Assembly: GCA_028717305.1 (NCBI GenBank)
Contig: JAQUOC010000006.1
Location: 1-27,378, forward strand
Reading direction: 5' to 3'
Length of the DNA stretch: 27,378 nucleotides
Origin: Dehalococcoidales bacterium
GTDB taxonomy: Bacteria > Chloroflexota > Dehalococcoidia > Dehalococcoidales > UBA5760
The notes beneath the pieces are model-generated. The model was given only the letters and a program-made list of their open reading frames with translations. It was not told where the DNA came from and did no database searches. The position numbers were made by a program, and so were the translations under genes. Positions 23,351 to 27,378 of this stretch are shown here, in pieces; position 1 is the stretch's first letter, and the number at the start of each line of letters is the position of its first letter.

Positions 23351-23379
23351 TTGTCCAACCATCGTCCGCTTGCTATAAT
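23351..23379 (+). promoter_or_regulatory. sigma70-type promoter of proB
   Basis: TTGTCC (23351-23356) and a perfect TATAAT (23374-23379) are 17 bases apart. The start would lie near 23386, about 24 bases before the proB ATG. It is back to back with the divergent promoter, with four bases between the two -35 boxes. Confidence 0.65.
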
Positions 23380-23409
23380 GAAGCAAGTCCCCACCAGGTT
23401 AGCGGTGCG

Positions 23410-24537
23410 ATGGGTAAAACCAGGGAGTCAGTCTACAAACGCATAGTGGTCAAGCTCGGTACCGGTCTGCTTACCGGCGGCAGCGACCACCTGAACCAGG
23501 AGATAATGTCGGGCCTGGTCAATCAGGTGGCCCGGCTGCACAAGCAGGGCCGGGAGCTGATCATTGTCTCCTCGGGCTCAATCGCCCTGGGCAAGTACAG
23601 GCTGGGACTGTCACGAAAAATCAAGGGCATCCCCTACCGCCAGGTGCTGGCGGCGGTAGGGCAAAGCCTGCTGATGCATGTCTACGACCAACTTTTCCAG
23701 CATCACGACATCGCGGTAGCCCAGGCCCTGCTGGCCAAAGCAGACCTCATCGACCGGGCTGGCTACTTAAACGCCCGCAATACTTTGCTCGCCCTGCTCG
23801 AGCTCCGGGTGATACCGGTTATCAACGAGAACGACGTGGTCGCCGTCGAAGAGATTAAAGAGGCCAAATTCGGCGATAACGACAACCTGTCGGCGATGGT
23901 GGCCAACCTGGTCGATGCCGACCTGCTCATCCTGCTGTCCGACATCGCCGGTCTGTACACCGCCGATCCCCGCAGCAACCCCGACGCCACCCTAATTCCG
24001 CAGGTGGAAAAGATCGACGCCCGGATCGAGAGTCTGGCCACCGGCACACTGAGCAGTCTGGCCACGGGCGGCATGGTCACCAAGATAGAAGCCGCCAAAC
24101 TGGCAACCGCCTCAGGAGTAACCCTGGTTATCGCCGACGGCATGGAGCCGGACATTATCTCAAAGCTGGCCGACGGCCAGGCCACCGGTACCCGCTTCCT
24201 GCCCGTCAGCAGCAAGCTGGAGAGCCGTCAGCGCTGGATGTTAAGCGGCCTTTCCACCAGGGGCAAGCTGATCGTGGACCCGGGTGCGGCCGCAGCGCTG
24301 AAGAAACGGGGCAGCCTGCTTGCCGCCGGCATCGAGCGGGCCGAAGGCAAATTCGAGCGGGGCGATATCGTCAACATCTACGACCACGACAAGTCCCGCA
24401 TCGGCTGCGGCATAAGCAACTACAGCTCCCATGACATCGGTATTATTAAAGGTGCACACTCCAGGAAGATCACCACCCTCCTCGGCTATGACTACGGCTC
24501 GGAAGTGGTCCATCGGAATAACCTGGTAGTGCTTTAG
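23410..24537 (+). CDS. proB: glutamate 5-kinase
   Basis: ProB phosphorylates glutamate, the first and feedback-controlled step of proline synthesis. The 375-aa protein has the amino-acid kinase fold: IVVKLGTGLLTGG, VSSGSIALGKYRLGL, VIPVINENDVVAV, KFGDNDNLSAMVA, LLSDIAGLYTADPR and GTGGMV-type ATGGMVTKIEAA. A C-terminal PUA domain (about 285-365, DPGAAAALKKRGSLLAAGI) is the form usually subject to proline feedback. The SD is weak (AGG, 11 bases off). An unknown small gene and proA follow on the same strand. Confidence 0.97.
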   Translation: MGKTRESVYKRIVVKLGTGLLTGGSDHLNQEIMSGLVNQVARLHKQGRELIIVSSGSIALGKYRLGLSRKIKGIPYRQVLAAVGQSLLMHVYDQLFQHHDIAVAQALLAKADLIDRAGYLNARNTLLALLELRVIPVINENDVVAVEEIKEAKFGDNDNLSAMVANLVDADLLILLSDIAGLYTADPRSNPDATLIPQVEKIDARIESLATGTLSSLATGGMVTKIEAAKLATASGVTLVIADGMEPDIISKLADGQATGTRFLPVSSKLESRQRWMLSGLSTRGKLIVDPGAAAALKKRGSLLAAGIERAEGKFERGDIVNIYDHDKSRIGCGISNYSSHDIGIIKGAHSRKITTLLGYDYGSEVVHRNNLVVL

Positions 24538-24552
24538 AAAGAGAGGTTCGCT

Positions 24553-24825
24553 TTGGACATCGGAAAACTTTACAGGGTCGAAGGCAATGAGTTCCTCGTC
24601 GATGTGGACTACCGGTTCCATGATGAATCACCGGTAAGCTGGTGGGGAGAGCTGGTACCCAAAGAGTACCGGCGCCTTAACGACGGCGACGGCTACGTGA
24701 TCGAACTGAAGGACGGGCGCAAGGGCAGGTGCTCCCTGCTGAAGCGGGTCAACCGGGCGGTGAGCGGGACGCCCCCGCTCTACCACTACCAGTTCAAGGG
24801 CCGCGGCAAATTCGAGCAAAGATAA
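24553..24825 (+). CDS. unrecognised 90-aa protein between proB and proA
   Basis: I do not recognise it. The protein is small, soluble and rich in alternating strands (GKLYRVEGNEFLVDVDYRF; DGYVIELKDGRKGRCSLLKR), suggesting a compact beta barrel. Tryptophan pair W30-W31 and the charged GELVPKEYRRLNDGD segment stand out; there is a single Cys. It starts with TTG, preceded by GAGAGG six bases upstream, 15 bases after proB, and ends 39 bases before proA. Codon use matches the neighbours. The position inside the proline operon suggests a role linked to ProB/ProA, but nothing in the sequence proves it. Confidence 0.75.
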   Translation: MDIGKLYRVEGNEFLVDVDYRFHDESPVSWWGELVPKEYRRLNDGDGYVIELKDGRKGRCSLLKRVNRAVSGTPPLYHYQFKGRGKFEQR

Positions 24826-24864
24826 TCACGGGTTACCATAGCGATGAAATCAAGGGGGTGAACC

Positions 24865-26139
24865 ATGACATCACCGCTTGCGGAACTAGAAGCAAAGGGC
24901 AAGGCGGTTAAGGCTGCCTCACGGCGTATGGCCTGCATCTCCACCGGGGTCAAGAACCAGGCTTTAGGCAACATCGCCGCCGACCTCTCCGCCAGAAAGG
25001 ATGAGATACTGGCAGCCAACCGCATCGATTACCGGGCCGGCGAGGCCTCCGGGATGGGGGCGGCAATGCTCGACCGCCTGATGCTCTCCGCCGAACGCCT
25101 CGAGGCCATGGCAAAGGACGTCCTGACCGTGGCCGCTTTGCCCGACCCGGTGGGAGAGGTCTTCGACATGCGCACCCTGCCCAACGGACTGCTGCTGGGC
25201 AGAAAACGGGTGCCCCTGGGGGTAATCGGCGCCATCTACGAAAGCCGCCCCAACGTCACCATAGACATCTCCGCCCTCTGTCTGAAGTCGGGCAACGCCA
25301 TTATGCTACGGGGCGGCAAGGAAGCGATTCACTCCTCCTGCGCCCTAGCCAGGGTGGTACAGGAGGCGGCCGCCAGAGCCGGCATCCCCGACGGCGCGGT
25401 GCAGTTCATCGAGAACACCGACCGCTCTCTGGTCGGCCACATGCTTAAAATGAGCGGAACTATCGACCTCATCATCCCCCGCGGCGGCGCCGGGCTGATC
25501 AAATTCGTTACCGAAAACGCCGCCATGCCCGTGGTCAGCGGCGGGATAGGAGTCTGCCACACCTACGTAGACCGCAGCGCCGAACCGGACAAGGCGGTGG
25601 CGATAGCCTATAACGCCAAGGTGCAGCGCCCTACCGTCTGCAACGCCCTGGATACCCTGCTGGTCCACGCCGACATCGCCGAGAGCTATCTGCCGCTGGT
25701 GGCTAAGGAATGGGCCAAAGCGGGAGTTGAGATGCACTGCGACGAACGGTCTTTAGCCATCCTGAAAGGGGGCTCTTCCCTGAAGCTCGTCCCGGCTACC
25801 GACGAGGACTGGGGCAAGGAGTTCCTGGCACTGGTAGCCGCAGTAAAGGTAGTGGACTCACTGGACGAGGCACTGGCGCATATCGAGCGCTACGGCTCCG
25901 GCCATTCCGAGGCCATTGTCACCGAGGAATACCAGCCGGCGATGCGCTTCCTGAACGAGGTCGATGCCGCCTGCGTCTACGTCAACGCCAGCACCCGCTT
26001 CACCGACGGCAGCCAGTTCGGTCTGGGGGCCGAGGTCGGCATCAGCACGCAGAAGATGCACGCCCGCGGTCCGCTGGGGCTGAAGGAGCTGACCAGCTAT
26101 AAGTGGATCGTCTTCGGCAACGGACAGGTGCGGCCCTAA
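24865..26139 (+). CDS. proA: gamma-glutamyl phosphate reductase
   Basis: ProA reduces glutamyl 5-phosphate with NADPH to the semialdehyde that closes toward proline, taking the labile ProB product. It is 424 aa and full length. Motifs are KRVPLGVIGAIYESRPNVT, SGNAIMLRGGKEA, DLIIPRGGAGLI, the catalytic Cys in RPTVCNALDTLLV, and the closing QFGLGAEVGISTQKMHARGP. The SD is AAGGGGGTGA, six bases from the ATG, the same sequence that precedes hisI. Its TAA overlaps the stop of the convergent aldolase gene (shared CTAA at 26136-26139). ProC is not in the window. Confidence 0.97.
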   Translation: MTSPLAELEAKGKAVKAASRRMACISTGVKNQALGNIAADLSARKDEILAANRIDYRAGEASGMGAAMLDRLMLSAERLEAMAKDVLTVAALPDPVGEVFDMRTLPNGLLLGRKRVPLGVIGAIYESRPNVTIDISALCLKSGNAIMLRGGKEAIHSSCALARVVQEAAARAGIPDGAVQFIENTDRSLVGHMLKMSGTIDLIIPRGGAGLIKFVTENAAMPVVSGGIGVCHTYVDRSAEPDKAVAIAYNAKVQRPTVCNALDTLLVHADIAESYLPLVAKEWAKAGVEMHCDERSLAILKGGSSLKLVPATDEDWGKEFLALVAAVKVVDSLDEALAHIERYGSGHSEAIVTEEYQPAMRFLNEVDAACVYVNASTRFTDGSQFGLGAEVGISTQKMHARGPLGLKELTSYKWIVFGNGQVRP

Positions 26140-27378
26140 GACACGTACCGTTCGACCAGCGCCACGGTATCGGTGACCCCCAGCTTCTCAAAGAGCAGGG
26201 CGAAACGCTCTTCCAGGGTATTGCGTATTCCGTCCAGATTCTCCGGGGGCAGCTCCCAGATCTCGCGCTTGAAATCGCCGAAGGCCTTCTTGCGAGTCTT
26301 GTAGAGGAACTGGTCCTCGGTATCGTCGGGCTTTTTCTCGCTGCGGTATTTGTCCTTGAGATGGGAGTTGATTCTGGCCATCAACTCCCCGGGGAAGTAG
26401 GGGCTCTCGTAGATGATGTTCTGGAACCCGGTGGCCAGGTGCACCTCGACCGTATTCACCCGGGGGAAGTTATCGAAGGCCGTATCGGGCAGCGTCGAGG
26501 CTCCGTGCTGCACCGCTCCGGCCAGCCCGTACTCCCGCCGCGCCGCTTCCGAAAGCTTCTCCAGGGTATCGAAATCAACCTTTACCTTGACCAGCGAACC
26601 GTCGGGCAGAACCACGCCGCCGTGTGCCGTCCCAGTCTGGACGCTGATTTTGGAGATGCCGGTCACGTCCGATCCGAGACGCTTGAGATAGCCGGACATA
26701 AACGCCCGCAGGTCCGCCACCGTACTGTTCTGCTTGCCGACCTCGCCGATTTCACCGCCCACAGAAATAGTAACACCGGGCGGCTCGATGCCGCGGATGA
26801 AGCGGGTCATATCGGCGGTGACCACGCAGTTGTTTTCCTGCTGCTCCTCCAGCGACGGCCGGCTCAGGTCGACCAGGGTCGAGGCGTCGATGTCGATATT
26901 ATAAAAGCCGGCATCCACTGCCTCCCGAATCAGGTCCCTAACGGCACCAAGCTCAGCCTCGGCGTCAGCCTGAAATTTCTTGGCGTTTACCTGAAAGTGG
27001 TCGCCCTGAAGGAAGACCGGGCCGCGGAAACCTTCCCGAATGGCAGCCGCCAGCACACAGACGGCATACTCGTCCGGCCGCTGGGCGGTATAGCCGATCT
27101 CGGAGCGGGCAATTTCGAAGATGAGAGCACCGACCCGGTGTGCCAGGGCCGCTTTGAAGACCGCCCGGGCCACCTGATAGGTAATACCCCGGATATTAAT
27201 CGCCGGGACGGACTTGCCGGAGTAGAGCCCCTGGCCCGCCGCCCGGTACAGACCCTGGATGCTGGCCGGGTAGGCTCCATGAGCGGCGGCCGTCTCCCGG
27301 ATACGCTGCCGGCAGTCGGCCCGGATAGCGTCGTCCGGACTGAAGACGGCATCCTTCACCAGAGCATCAATCTCGTTT
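26136..27378 (-). CDS. class II (metal-dependent) ketose-bisphosphate aldolase, 5' end outside window
   Basis: At least 413 residues, longer than ordinary class II fructose-bisphosphate aldolases. The family core is visible: SVPAINIRG, the metal/catalytic pair in FLQGDHFQVNA, GGEIGEVG, the metal-binding His in QTGTAHGG, HGAST with the next His, and NTVEVHLATGFQN for substrate phosphate. It should cleave or form a ketose bisphosphate; fructose 1,6-bisphosphate is likely but not proven. The frame remains open through the window edge (codons for N-E-I-D-A-L precede a GTG at 27359 that has no SD), so the true start is probably outside. The C-terminal 100 residues are an extension rich in charged helices. 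The stop overlaps proA's. Confidence 0.88.
   Translation of the reverse strand, partial: NEIDALVKDAVFSPDDAIRADCRQRIRETAAAHGAYPASIQGLYRAAGQGLYSGKSVPAINIRGITYQVARAVFKAALAHRVGALIFEIARSEIGYTAQRPDEYAVCVLAAAIREGFRGPVFLQGDHFQVNAKKFQADAEAELGAVRDLIREAVDAGFYNIDIDASTLVDLSRPSLEEQQENNCVVTADMTRFIRGIEPPGVTISVGGEIGEVGKQNSTVADLRAFMSGYLKRLGSDVTGISKISVQTGTAHGGVVLPDGSLVKVKVDFDTLEKLSEAARREYGLAGAVQHGASTLPDTAFDNFPRVNTVEVHLATGFQNIIYESPYFPGELMARINSHLKDKYRSEKKPDDTEDQFLYKTRKKAFGDFKREIWELPPENLDGIRNTLEERFALLFEKLGVTDTVALVERYVS

Noticed and set aside
23311..23384. Direct repeat GCTATAATGA at 23313-23322 and 23373-23382
   Set aside because: Both copies are -10-like sequence; ten bases is too short to claim a repeat element, and the first copy has no matching -35.

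Overview
The window is a gene-dense bacterial chromosome segment made almost entirely of housekeeping genes. The gene order and protein flavour (ispDF-cysES next to uvrC, a TGS-type GTPase, DUF1385 beside rpmE, a large class II aldolase) suggest Chloroflexota, probably a Dehalococcoidia-like lineage. That placement is by resemblance only. I see no CRISPR array, insertion sequence, prophage, tRNA or rRNA.

Layout. (1) 1-6226, minus strand: a dense run read as ispD, ispF, cysE, cysS, a small membrane protein, a YbjQ/UPF0145 protein, uvrC and a ribosome-binding-type GTPase cut by the window edge. A strong promoter sits directly on the ispD start codon. (2) 6227-9992: an unrecognised 298-aa protein (+), a CPA1-type cation/proton antiporter (-) and an MscS channel with a zinc-ribbon tail (-). 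This block is visibly AT-rich around 6.2-8.7 kb and lies between radA and ispD. (3) 10065-14024, minus strand: a GYD-domain protein, rdgB, moaA and moaC (molybdopterin synthesis), then radA, which ends in an intrinsic terminator. (4) 14270-15440, plus strand: hisA and hisI alone. Both appear to have ATA where the start codon should be. (5) 15447-17222, minus strand: rplU-rpmA-rpmE (bL21, bL27, bL31), a strong terminator, then DUF1385. (6) 17523-20990, plus strand: mfd, behind a leader with a stem-loop. (7) 21020-23245, minus strand: a TFIIB-type zinc-ribbon protein, lemA and htpX. (8) 23410-26139, plus strand: proB, an unknown 90-aa gene and proA. (9) 26136-27378, minus strand: a class II aldolase running off the right edge.

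How the genes fit together. Two repair nucleases/translocases (UvrC, Mfd), RadA and the nucleotide-pool cleaner RdgB cover genome maintenance. IspD/IspF make isoprenoid precursors, CysE/CysS cysteine and Cys-tRNA, HisA/HisI histidine, and ProB/ProA proline. MscS, the antiporter, HtpX and LemA deal with envelope and ion stress.

The points most worth a second look are the paired ATA starts in hisA and hisI, the replacement of a conserved active-site Glu by Ala in IspF, the unknown gene and ion-transport block between radA and ispD, the unknown gene inside the proline operon, a leaderless-looking ispD promoter, and cysteine-rich zinc-ribbon tails on two unrelated membrane proteins. Several gene starts given here are shorter than the longest open frame because a Shine-Dalgarno (SD) sequence or family alignment points to an internal start.
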